Source: Chthoniobacter sp. (GTDB lineage Bacteria > Verrucomicrobiota > Verrucomicrobiia > Chthoniobacterales > Chthoniobacteraceae). Taken from it: a DNA stretch of 64,000 nt. The stretch covers positions 248,001 to 312,000 of the forward strand of contig JAIOPH010000019.1 in the NCBI GenBank assembly GCA_021414005.1, written 5' to 3'. The notes under the pieces are model-generated. The model did not search any database and had not been told where the DNA came from. It was given only the letters and a program-made list of their open reading frames with translations. The stretch's first letter is position 1, and every line of letters begins with the position of its first letter. Made by a program: the position numbers and the translations under genes. Below are positions 9,227 through 17,360 of the stretch, piece by piece.

Positions 9227-9718
9227 TCACAGGAGCTTGGCGAGAAAGAGAGAGCCGCCGTTGCCGGGCGCATACTGAGGTGGAGCAAAGCCGGCGGCGG
9301 CATAGACCCGCCGGGCGCGGTGATTGTTTTCCAGCACTTCGAGGGTCAGCTTGCAGCAGCCCAGCTCACGCGCACGCTGCTCGATCGCGGCGAACAGCAT
9401 CTGGCTGATCCCGGTGCCGCGGTGAGCGGGTACGACAAAGAAGTCGTGGATATTCACGAGTGGGCGGGCGGCAAAGGTCGAGAACCCGCGGAAGCAGATC
9501 GCGAGTCCGACAGGCTCGGGACCACGATACGCGAGAAAGACCAGCGTGGTCGGGTGCGCGCGCAATCCGGCGATCAGCTCGCGGCGTGCGATGTCCGAGA
9601 GCGGCGCGGCGTCGGCCATTGGGTCCATCGAGTAGCCATCGAGGAGATCGATCGTAGCCGACTGATGATCGGAACGGGAAAGATCGGCTTCAATAACGGA
9701 AACGCGAGTGTTGCTCAT
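9227..9718 (-). CDS. GNAT-family N-acetyltransferase
   Basis: A 163-residue cytoplasmic protein with the GNAT core: beta-4 strand VNIHDFFVVPAHRGTGISQML containing the acetyl-CoA pyrophosphate loop (R-G-T-G), followed by LTLEVLENNHRARRVYAAAGF, the usual motif B helix-loop. A YRGPEPVGLAIC strand precedes it. The acceptor cannot be told from sequence. It lies upstream of, and in the same direction as, the SASA esterase (196-base gap), but nothing links the two functionally. Confidence 0.85.
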   Translation of the reverse strand: MSNTRVSVIEADLSRSDHQSATIDLLDGYSMDPMADAAPLSDIARRELIAGLRAHPTTLVFLAYRGPEPVGLAICFRGFSTFAARPLVNIHDFFVVPAHRGTGISQMLFAAIEQRARELGCCKLTLEVLENNHRARRVYAAAGFAPPQYAPGNGGSLFLAKLL

Positions 9719-9892
9719 GGTTGGAATGACTCGGGAGAGATAAATCGCTTTTTCATGTTAGTCACGTTGTCGAACGAGAAACCGAGGTGCCGGCAGCTCT
9801 CGCGAACGCACCGATGGATCGAGCGGGTTTGGCGGCAGCCCGCATCCACCGAATACTGGTATGAGGGTGTGGGATCGTGACATGGTTCATAA

Positions 9893-12694
9893 ATGCTCCC
9901 GACTTTTTCCCCGCCCGCCATCGTCCCGTGCCTCATTGTTGCCGTCGCTTTATTTGGCACCGCGATCGCGCAGACCACGGTCTCACCGAATCGTCCACCC
10001 GCCGCCACGCCGACTGCTGCCAAGGTGGAAAGAGTTGGCAAGTCCGGCGAGAATCGCTGGCTGCTGCCGACCGGCCAGATGATCGCGCCCGCCGGCAAGC
10101 AAATCGATATGCCGACCATCCGCCCGCAGGCACTTACGCTCAGCCCGAATGGCAGGTTTCTCGCCGTGGCGGGCAGTTCGAAAGACGTATTCATTTTTGA
10201 CGCCGCCACCGGCGAGGAACTGTCGCGCGCCACCATGCCCGGCGATGTAAAACCCGCCGCGCCGCCGACGGCCGGCGCACCCGCGCTGAGCAGTACTCCC
10301 GCACCTGCAAACACCACTGCCCCGAAAAAAGCAGGTGATTCGACGGTGGCCGATGTTGACGAACCGAAGCCCGACGCGGCGGGCAAAATGTCCTTCGCGG
10401 GCCTCGCATTTTCGCCCGATGGAGGGCGTCTTTTCGTCTCCAGCCGCAGCGGACAGGTCCGCCATTTTACCGTGGATGCCGCGGGAAAACTCAAACCCGC
10501 GGGAAGTTTCGCGCTGCCCAATGCCAACGCGCCGCAGCGCCGCGAGGACATCGCCACAGGCCTCGCGCTTTCCGCGGATGGCCACAAAATTTACGCGTGC
10601 GCCAGCCTCGGCAACCGCCTGCAGGAACTCGACGCCACCACCGGCAAGCTATTGCGCCAATGGAACACCGGCATCGCGCCACTAAATGTCGTGCTTGCTG
10701 GAAGCAAAGCCTACGTGTCCTGCCTTGCCGGCCCGCGTCCGAAGCCGGGCGACCTGGCCGCCAATGTCGGCCGCGGCGTTCTCGCGATCGTTGACGACCA
10801 CTCGATTACCAGCGTCGGATCTGTCGTCATCATCGACCTCGCCGCCGGCAAAGTGCTCAGCGAAATAGAAACCGGCCTGCACTGCGGGGCGCTCGCCGTT
10901 TCGCCGAATGGCGAATACGTCGTCGCGGCCAATGCGGGCAGCGACACACTCTCCGTCATCGCCACCACAAGCGGCACGATCGTCGAAAAAATCTGGGCGC
11001 GCGCCACTCCCGCCGACCCATTCGGGGCCCAGCCCAGCGCGCTTGCTTTTGATCCCAGCGGAAAAACGCTCTACGTCGCCAACGGCACGCAAAACGCCGT
11101 TGCCGTTATCAAGTTTGATCCCTCGGACAAGGAATCCCGCGTACTCGGCCTAATTCCGACCGCATGGTTTCCCGCTGGGCTCGCCTTTGATCCGCTGCAC
11201 AAAGCGCTGCTCGTCGCGAATCTCCGCGGCGTTGGATCCGCAAAGATTTTCAAAGCGACCGACAAGCCTGGTCTCTCCAGCAAGGACTTCTGGGGCACGC
11301 TGAGCTTCGTTCCCGTTCCGGATTCCATCACCCTCGCCGCGCTCACGCGCACCGCCCTCGAAGGCATCCGCCACGCCCGCCTCGCCGCCGCCGCGCTGCT
11401 CCCGCGGCCCGAGACCGCTCCGCGCCCGGTGCCCGAGCGTGCGGGAGAGCCCAGCGTCTTCAAACATGTTATTTACGTGATCAAAGAAAATCGCAGCTAC
11501 GATCAGGTTCTAGGCGACATGAAGGAGGGCAACGGAGCCAAAGACCTGTGCACGTTCGGCGAAAAATTCACGCCCAACCAACACGCGCTCGCCCGTGAAT
11601 TTGTGCTCCTCGACAACACCTACTGCAATTCCGTGCAGAGCGCCGACGGCCACCAGTGGACCGACTCCGGGATCGCGAACGAATACACCGAGCGACAGGT
11701 GGTCTCCGGGTTTCCGCGAAGCTACGGCGGCGGCAAAGCCGAGGACGGTTCCGACGCGCTAACCTGGGCCTCCAGCGGTTTCATTTGGGATCATGTGACC
11801 AAAGCGGGCAAAACGTTCCGCAACTTCGGCGAATGGATGGTAACGGAAGTGAAATGGAATGACCCAACGAAGAAGGACAAACCGAGCTACCAGGACATCA
11901 CTGCCGACCTGCGCGGGAAGACTGGCCTCATCACTTACAAATCGCGCTGCGTCATCCCCGCGCTCGCGAAACTTTCCGACACCGACACCGTGGGCTGGGA
12001 TCTTAATGTGCCCGACCAGTTCCGCGCCGATAAGTTCATCGAGAAACTCAAAGGCTGGGAGACTGACGGCAAGATGCCTGACATGGTTTATCTCTTTCTC
12101 CCGAATGACCACACCGGCGGCACCCGCGGCAACGCACCCACTCCGGGCGCGCAGATCGCCGATAACGACCTGGCTTTCGGCCGTATCGTCGAAGCTCTCA
12201 GCCACTCAAAATTTTGGGCCGACACCGTGCTCCTTGCGGTTGAGGATGACCCGCAGGCGGGCTGGGACCACGTCAGTGGCTACCGCACGACCTGCTACGT
12301 CGCCAGCGCCTACACGAAGCGTCATCAGACGGTTTCTACCCACTACAATCACAGCAGTCTGCTCCGCACCATCGAACTGATCCTCGGGCTCCCGACGATG
12401 AACCAGATGACCGCCGCTGCCACGCCGATGTTCGATGCCTTCAATGACCAACCCGACCTCACGCCCTTCAAAAGCGTTCCGAACCAAGTCCCGCTCGACG
12501 ACAAGAATCCCGACCCGAAAAAGATCGCGAACGCGCTCATGCGGGAACTCGCGGAGGAGAGCGAAAAACTCGCGCTCGACGTGCCGGACGCCATCGAAGA
12601 AGGAGCCCTCAACCGCATCCTCTGGCACGCCATGAAAGGTCCCGACGCGCCCTTTCCCCACTGGGCCATCTCCATCGTGGAAGACGATGACTAA
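9893..12694 (+). CDS. YVTN-type beta-propeller fused to phospholipase C-like phosphoesterase
   Basis: A 933-residue exported protein. A signal peptide (about residues 1-26, ending GTAIAQ) is followed by a WD40/YVTN-like propeller at about 40-460 with repeated blocks such as LTLSPNGRFLAVAG, LAFSPDGGRLFVS and LAVSPNGEYVVAAN. From about residue 520 comes a phosphoesterase domain (PF04185, acid phosphatase/phospholipase C superfamily): HVIYVIKENRSYDQVLGDM supplies the metal-binding Asn-Arg-Ser-Tyr-Asp region, and DDPQAGWDHVSGYRTTCYV the second metal-binding Asp/His set. This bifunctional architecture is known from many soil bacteria; probable role is periplasmic phosphoester hydrolysis, substrate unknown. 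Confidence 0.85.
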   Translation: MLPTFSPPAIVPCLIVAVALFGTAIAQTTVSPNRPPAATPTAAKVERVGKSGENRWLLPTGQMIAPAGKQIDMPTIRPQALTLSPNGRFLAVAGSSKDVFIFDAATGEELSRATMPGDVKPAAPPTAGAPALSSTPAPANTTAPKKAGDSTVADVDEPKPDAAGKMSFAGLAFSPDGGRLFVSSRSGQVRHFTVDAAGKLKPAGSFALPNANAPQRREDIATGLALSADGHKIYACASLGNRLQELDATTGKLLRQWNTGIAPLNVVLAGSKAYVSCLAGPRPKPGDLAANVGRGVLAIVDDHSITSVGSVVIIDLAAGKVLSEIETGLHCGALAVSPNGEYVVAANAGSDTLSVIATTSGTIVEKIWARATPADPFGAQPSALAFDPSGKTLYVANGTQNAVAVIKFDPSDKESRVLGLIPTAWFPAGLAFDPLHKALLVANLRGVGSAKIFKATDKPGLSSKDFWGTLSFVPVPDSITLAALTRTALEGIRHARLAAAALLPRPETAPRPVPERAGEPSVFKHVIYVIKENRSYDQVLGDMKEGNGAKDLCTFGEKFTPNQHALAREFVLLDNTYCNSVQSADGHQWTDSGIANEYTERQVVSGFPRSYGGGKAEDGSDALTWASSGFIWDHVTKAGKTFRNFGEWMVTEVKWNDPTKKDKPSYQDITADLRGKTGLITYKSRCVIPALAKLSDTDTVGWDLNVPDQFRADKFIEKLKGWETDGKMPDMVYLFLPNDHTGGTRGNAPTPGAQIADNDLAFGRIVEALSHSKFWADTVLLAVEDDPQAGWDHVSGYRTTCYVASAYTKRHQTVSTHYNHSSLLRTIELILGLPTMNQMTAAATPMFDAFNDQPDLTPFKSVPNQVPLDDKNPDPKKIANALMRELAEESEKLALDVPDAIEEGALNRILWHAMKGPDAPFPHWAISIVEDDD

Positions 12695-12907
12695 ATAATG
12701 AGGGAAGAGGGCAACCGGTTTTTATACGGCGCTCATTCAAACGGCCCACGAAGCGCGCGCTAGTCGAAGTGCACACGGATCTCCCTGCGCGGCACGGGAG
12801 ACGCAGATTTACGCGACCACCTTCGCGAGGAGCGGTGAGGCGCACGCGAGCAGGATCGCGGCGAAGACTACGCGCAGAGCGACCTTAAGAATGCGTTGAG
12901 ATTACCG

Positions 12908-13255
12908 TCACTTCGCCTTCTCAAACTTCATCGCCACCGAGTTCATGCAGTAGCGCAGGCCAGTCGGCGGCGGGCCGTCGCCGAAGACATGGCCGAGATG
13001 TCCTCCACACCGACTGCACACCGCCTCATCGCGTTGCATGCCGTGACTACTGTCAATCGCGACGGTCACTTTGCCCGGGGCGATCGGCCGGAAGTAACTC
13101 GTCCAGCCGGTGCCGGACTCGAACTTCGCGTCCGAGTTGAAAAATTCGAGGTCACACGCCGCGCATTTGTAGATGCCATGTTCGTGGTTGTTGAGCAGCG
13201 CTCCGGTGGCGCAGTTTGCGGGATTGCCGCGCCGCCACATCGTACTCTTGATCAC
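12908..13255 (-). CDS. msrB: Peptide-methionine (R)-S-oxide reductase, N-terminally truncated
   Basis: The 115-residue product contains the MsrB core: both zinc Cys pairs (CAAC and CSRC), the FESGTGWTSYF block, HLGHVFGDGPPPTG and the catalytic Cys in RYCMNS. The usual first 20-25 residues (LTPEQ-x-VLREKGTE-x-PFTG) are missing; the frame instead starts at a GTG with MIKSTMWRRGNPANCATG and has a TGA six codons upstream. The position of the common recycling cysteine is Thr (FESGTGW). The truncation point coincides within a few bases with the broken 5' end of the radical SAM remnant on the other strand, so activity is doubtful. Confidence 0.7.
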   Translation of the reverse strand: MIKSTMWRRGNPANCATGALLNNHEHGIYKCAACDLEFFNSDAKFESGTGWTSYFRPIAPGKVTVAIDSSHGMQRDEAVCSRCGGHLGHVFGDGPPPTGLRYCMNSVAMKFEKAK

Positions 13256-13261
13256 CCCGGC

Positions 13262-14064
13262 AATCGCGCCTCACGACGAAGAGTGGTATTTCATCGCGGA
13301 TGACGGCGATTGCAGAACGCGGGCTCAAGCTGCGGATCTTTTGTGCGATGTACGCCGAAGGACGTCGTTCGCGACAAAGAGATTCTGCCCTTGTACCAGC
13401 GCGCGGGCATCGCTTGCCTGATGATGGGTATTGAATCCTTCGACGACGACGTGCTCAAAAAGGTGAACAAAGCAAATCCGGGAGGCATTACCCGCGAGGC
13501 CATTTCTCTATTACGCAGAAACGGCATTCTGAGCGTGATCAACGGCATCCATGGATTGAGGGATGAATCTTGGCAAACCATCCTGAAGACGCCCCTGGAC
13601 CTGCGTCGAGCCGGGCCGGACTTTCACAATGCCCTGCATCTGACTCCGCTGAGCTGGACCAAGGATGGACGAAGCGTCCACTTCGATCAGATCATCCAAA
13701 TGGATCAGAGTCTCTGGGACTTCCGAAAACCAGTGATTCAATCAAGCCAGATGTCGCCATTCCAGCAGGCGCCCTGGCCGTCAAGCTAAGCGAAGTTCTC
13801 TTTTATAGTCGTCCACTTTGGCTCTTTAAGCAGCTCTTCTTGCGCGACCACACACAGCGTCGCATCGCATTGGACGGGTTTCCTCGATTGTTTCGAGTAT
13901 TTCTGAGCGAATGCGCCACTCTCTTACGCCTCAAGTTCTCGAATCCGGGCCAAGCCTCAAAGGACATTCGACGACTCTCACTTCTATTGCCAGGACGAGT
14001 AACGGCGAACGAGCTTCGTGCGGAGCTCTCAGGGAGTCAGTCGCATGAAACTCGCAACGCCTAA
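13262..14064 (+). pseudogene. Frameshifted BchE-like radical SAM protein remnant
   Basis: Three reading frames in sequence match the C-terminal two-thirds of a B12-binding-type radical SAM protein (BchE/HpnJ-like). One frame carries AIAERGLKLRIFCAMYAE (from about 13300), the next DVVRDKEILPLYQRAGIACLMMGIES and ITREAISLLRRNGILSVINGIHG, and the last KPDVAIPAGALAVKLSEVL and LFKQLFLRD to the stop at 14064. One extra G at about 13360-13361 explains the first shift (MYAE-G-DVVRD). A second shift lies near 13735-13750. The N-terminal half with the CxxxCxxC iron-sulfur motif is absent, so the gene is dead. It lies head to head with the truncated msrB. Confidence 0.7.
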
Positions 14065-14203
14065 CCCATATGAAAGGTACCGAGTAAGGGTGTGGGTTTC
14101 TTTACTTTTTCGCTCGTTACCAAACTCCAGTGTGGTGACGCAATAGCTGGCGAAACTCTGTCTCGCCGCCGCGGTCCACGCCTGCCTGTAAGCCCGCGCC
14201 GGT

Positions 14204-17116
14204 TTACTCCAGCGGGTGGGCTTTGAGGAGTTCGGCGGGGGCCCAGAAGACGCCGCGGTCCTTGGTGGCTTCGCGGACTTTTTTGACGGTCGCGGGCAGT
14301 ACAGGGGCGGCTTTGTTGCTCCAGGAGTTGCGGACGTAGGTGAGGACGCCGGCGACTTCCTCGTCGCTCAGAAGTGCGCCGAAGGGGGTCATGGGCGGGA
14401 CGCCTTTAGAGGAGTCGTAGGTGACGCCTTTGACCTCGATCGGGCCCCAGAGGCCGTGGAGGACGAGTTTGATGAGGCGCTCTTCGCTGCCGGTGGCCCA
14501 AGGGCTGGCGTCGATGGGCGGATAGGTGGGCGCGAGACCGGCGCCGTTGGGCTGGTGGCAGGTGGCGCAGTGGCCATCGCGGACGAAGACGGCGGCTCCG
14601 AGGGTGTAGGATTTGGCGGCGTCGCCGGTGAGGTGGGCGGGGACGGTGACGGCGATCTTGGGCACTTCAGGGTTCGCGTCGGGGAGGGGCTGGCCCTGGC
14701 CTTTGGTGGGATCAGCCGGACCCCAATGGTGCTTCACAGTGGCAGCGTTGAGGGCGACGTGTTTGTCCGGGGAAGCGAGGAGGGCTTCGAGGAGCGGGAG
14801 GTCGCGGATGTTGTGGGCCTGGTGAAGCCAGAGGGCTTCGAGGAGCGGGAGGCCGTCCTCGGCTTTCTTCGGGTCGAATTGTTTGACCCATTTGTCGGTC
14901 GCGGCGATGACCTCTTTCGAGTCGCGCTCGCTGAGTTCCACGCGGGTGCGGTGGCGCACACCGTCGATGGGGTGCTTGAGGTTTTCGAGCAGTGCAGGGA
15001 TGGGCTGGCCGTCGATGGCGACTTTCTTTTGCAGCGGGCGGTCTTTGTAAATGATCCGGTAGATGCGTCCGTGGATGTGGTCACGGTTGGGGTCGCGGAT
15101 GTTGTGCTGCATGTGACCGATGATGGCGTTCTGCCAGTCGGAGAGGTAAAGCGCGCCGTCTTCGCCGAACACGGCGTCGGTGGGGCGGAAGTTTTTGTCT
15201 TCGCTCTTGATAAAGTCAGGAGTAGGCGTGCCCCAGACTTCGCCAAAGCCACGCTTCGGATTCTCAAAGCCTTCGCGGTGCATCTGGTAGCGTTTCACAC
15301 CAAGGTAACCGATGGCGTTGCAGACGAGAAAATCCTGCTGGATGTCGTCGGGGAAGTTGGCGCTGGAAATGATGGCGTCGGCGGGCACGGGGCGAACTTC
15401 CTTGTTCACGAGCTGGTGCATTTTGAAGCCGTTGCCGTCCGGGCGGACCTGGAAGGAATTCCCACCGGTGCCGTCATTGGCGTAGTGGTAGCCCCAGCGG
15501 TCGAAGCTGATGCCGTGCGGGTTGGGGTCGTTTTGGGCGTGAAAGGCGATGGTGTAGCGGCGCGGGTCGAAGCGATACATGCCGGAGTTCTTGGGATAAA
15601 TCGCCGGGCCCCACGGGTGCTCGTAGGCGTTCTGGAGAAAGATGCCGCTCTGCCAATAGATCCCGCCATCCGGGCCATAGATGAGGTTGTTCGCGGAGTG
15701 GTGCGTGTCCGCCGAGCCGATGCCCTGAAAGAGGACGATCCGCACATCGGCTTTATCGTCGCCATCGGTGTCCTTGAGGAAGATAATGTCGGGCTGCGAG
15801 GTGACGATGACGCCGCCGTTCCAGAACTCGAAGCCGAGGGGGTTATGCACTTTGGCAAACTCGGTGACCTTGTCCGCAACGCCGTCGCCATTGCTGTCGG
15901 TGAAAATGAGCAGGCTGTCGGTCATGGGCTTGAGCGGCTCCCATTTCGGATAGGTGTTCCAGCACGCGGCCCACAGGCGGCCTTTGGTATCCACCTGCAT
16001 CTGCACGGGGTTGGCCATCTGGGGAAAGCGCTTTTCGTCGGCGAAAAGATTCACCACATAGCCTTCGGGGACTTTCAGTTTCGCCACGCCCTCCTCACCG
16101 CTGATGTATTCTTTTGGCGCGCCGATATTCGACGCCACCTCGAGGGGCGGCGCGACGTTGGCATCCGAAACGGTGTGGCTGCCGCCGCTCGCCACAGCCC
16201 AGATCTTCGGGTCGCGGTTCGCGGTCATCACGTCGAGCATCGTCATCTCGTGCTGGAGCACCACGGCGTTCGTCTGGCCGCCCACGAATTTCAACCCCGA
16301 GCGCCCGCCCCAGATGTCGTTGCTGTCCACGGCGCGGTAGCGGTTGTGCCAGTGCCAGTTTTTGTCGAGGACGGCCTGGCGTAGCGGTTCGAGGGACGGG
16401 CTGGAGGTGACGGGTTTGCCGGTGATCGCCGTGGCGATGATTTCGCCGATCTGGCGGTTGCCGTCGGGCAAAAGATGCACGCCATTGAGCGTCAGCGGCG
16501 TCTTCGCGGCCGAGTAGCGCGCCTGCGAGGTGGAGAAAAGGTCCACGAACGCGACCTGTTTTTCCTCGGCGACCTGTTTGATGGCACCGGTGTAAAGCGC
16601 CAGGTTCACGTTGTTCGCGACGCCGTTCGGGAGGTTCGGGGTCTTGCGGTTTTCGTGGGCGATCGGGGAGAAAAGGACGAACCGCGGGGCGGATTTGCCG
16701 TTGAACTGCTGGCCGCGGTACTTGTCGATCATCGCGCCGAGATCAGCCTTGAACTTTGCCACGCCGCCCTCGCCGGCGAAGGATTCGTTGTAGCCGAAAT
16801 AGACGAAGATCACGTCCGCTTTGCATAGCGTGAGATACTCCTCAGGCTTCGGAAAACCCTGCTCCCGCGGGCGATTGGTGACGGTGTCGCCGACGATGGC
16901 CAGATTACGGAAGACGAGCTTCTTGTCGGCCAGCTTGCTCTGGATGAGCGTCTCCACCCAGCCGTCGTGCTGCATGCGATCGCCGAGCCCGTTGCCGATT
17001 TCGCAAATCACGTCGTGCTCCTGAAGCGGGAGCTGCGCGCGGCTGGTCGCGGTGCCGAGCGTCAGCGCGGTCAGCGCGGCGAGACAGATGGAGGGGAGGG
17101 TGCGGGTTGATTTCAT
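14204..17116 (-). CDS. SGNH-propeller-cytochrome c fusion (PVC-type)
   Basis: A 970-residue exported protein with signal peptide (residues 1-27, to SRAQ). Residues about 30-240 are an SGNH-like domain (VICEIGNGLGDR in place of a canonical GDS, VIFVYFGYNESF, and the closing GVHLLPDGNRQIGE). Residues about 343-690 form the PVC-type dehydrogenase propeller (KVPEGYVVNLFADE, DTDGDDKADV, HHSANNLIYGPDGGIYW). A cytochrome c follows with Cys850-A-T-Cys853-His854 and a MTPFGALLSDEEVAGVL helix. The block I serine of SGNH enzymes is not evident (IGNGLGD), so the first domain may be catalytically inactive. It diverges from the acetylesterase gene at 17361 across a 244-base gap. Confidence 0.8.
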   Translation of the reverse strand: MKSTRTLPSICLAALTALTLGTATSRAQLPLQEHDVICEIGNGLGDRMQHDGWVETLIQSKLADKKLVFRNLAIVGDTVTNRPREQGFPKPEEYLTLCKADVIFVYFGYNESFAGEGGVAKFKADLGAMIDKYRGQQFNGKSAPRFVLFSPIAHENRKTPNLPNGVANNVNLALYTGAIKQVAEEKQVAFVDLFSTSQARYSAAKTPLTLNGVHLLPDGNRQIGEIIATAITGKPVTSSPSLEPLRQAVLDKNWHWHNRYRAVDSNDIWGGRSGLKFVGGQTNAVVLQHEMTMLDVMTANRDPKIWAVASGGSHTVSDANVAPPLEVASNIGAPKEYISGEEGVAKLKVPEGYVVNLFADEKRFPQMANPVQMQVDTKGRLWAACWNTYPKWEPLKPMTDSLLIFTDSNGDGVADKVTEFAKVHNPLGFEFWNGGVIVTSQPDIIFLKDTDGDDKADVRIVLFQGIGSADTHHSANNLIYGPDGGIYWQSGIFLQNAYEHPWGPAIYPKNSGMYRFDPRRYTIAFHAQNDPNPHGISFDRWGYHYANDGTGGNSFQVRPDGNGFKMHQLVNKEVRPVPADAIISSANFPDDIQQDFLVCNAIGYLGVKRYQMHREGFENPKRGFGEVWGTPTPDFIKSEDKNFRPTDAVFGEDGALYLSDWQNAIIGHMQHNIRDPNRDHIHGRIYRIIYKDRPLQKKVAIDGQPIPALLENLKHPIDGVRHRTRVELSERDSKEVIAATDKWVKQFDPKKAEDGLPLLEALWLHQAHNIRDLPLLEALLASPDKHVALNAATVKHHWGPADPTKGQGQPLPDANPEVPKIAVTVPAHLTGDAAKSYTLGAAVFVRDGHCATCHQPNGAGLAPTYPPIDASPWATGSEERLIKLVLHGLWGPIEVKGVTYDSSKGVPPMTPFGALLSDEEVAGVLTYVRNSWSNKAAPVLPATVKKVREATKDRGVFWAPAELLKAHPLE

Positions 17117-17360
17117 AAAATGGGAGGCGGGAGTTACAGGCTTGGTCAGTTCGGTTGAAAGCCTCTTTTTCAGATTCTCTTAGAAATTTTCCGCCGCCCG
17201 ATTCTTTTCCTCCCCCGTCGGACGCGCCCGCTTTCTTCCTCCGAAAAATCCGTCCAAGTTTCCGGCGCTCCCGCTGTTACCCTGATTCCAGACCCGATCG
17301 CCGGGAAACTCTGGCCCTCCACCTTGTAGCCGCAGACTCCAATCGCCACCGATCCAAACC
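17117..17360. promoter_or_regulatory. Divergent intergenic region
   Basis: The 244 bases between the divergent starts of the SGNH-propeller-cytochrome gene and the acetylesterase gene must hold promoters in both directions. I could not identify convincing -35/-10 pairs or an operator palindrome. Confidence 0.3.

Noticed and set aside
9020..9880. 286-codon plus-strand frame
   Set aside because: Covers the antisense of the GNAT gene and of the region upstream of the esterase; no family character.
12808..12900. Minus-strand stretch reading ILKVALRVVFAAILLACASP
   Set aside because: It resembles one membrane helix but has no start codon (a stop lies three codons before) and no neighbour to belong to; possibly a relic of a deleted gene.
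14216..16384. 722-codon open frame on the plus strand
   Set aside because: It lies wholly antisense to the SGNH-propeller-cytochrome gene, is repetitive in Val/Gly/Asp and has no domain; it is a product of the GC-rich third positions of the real gene.
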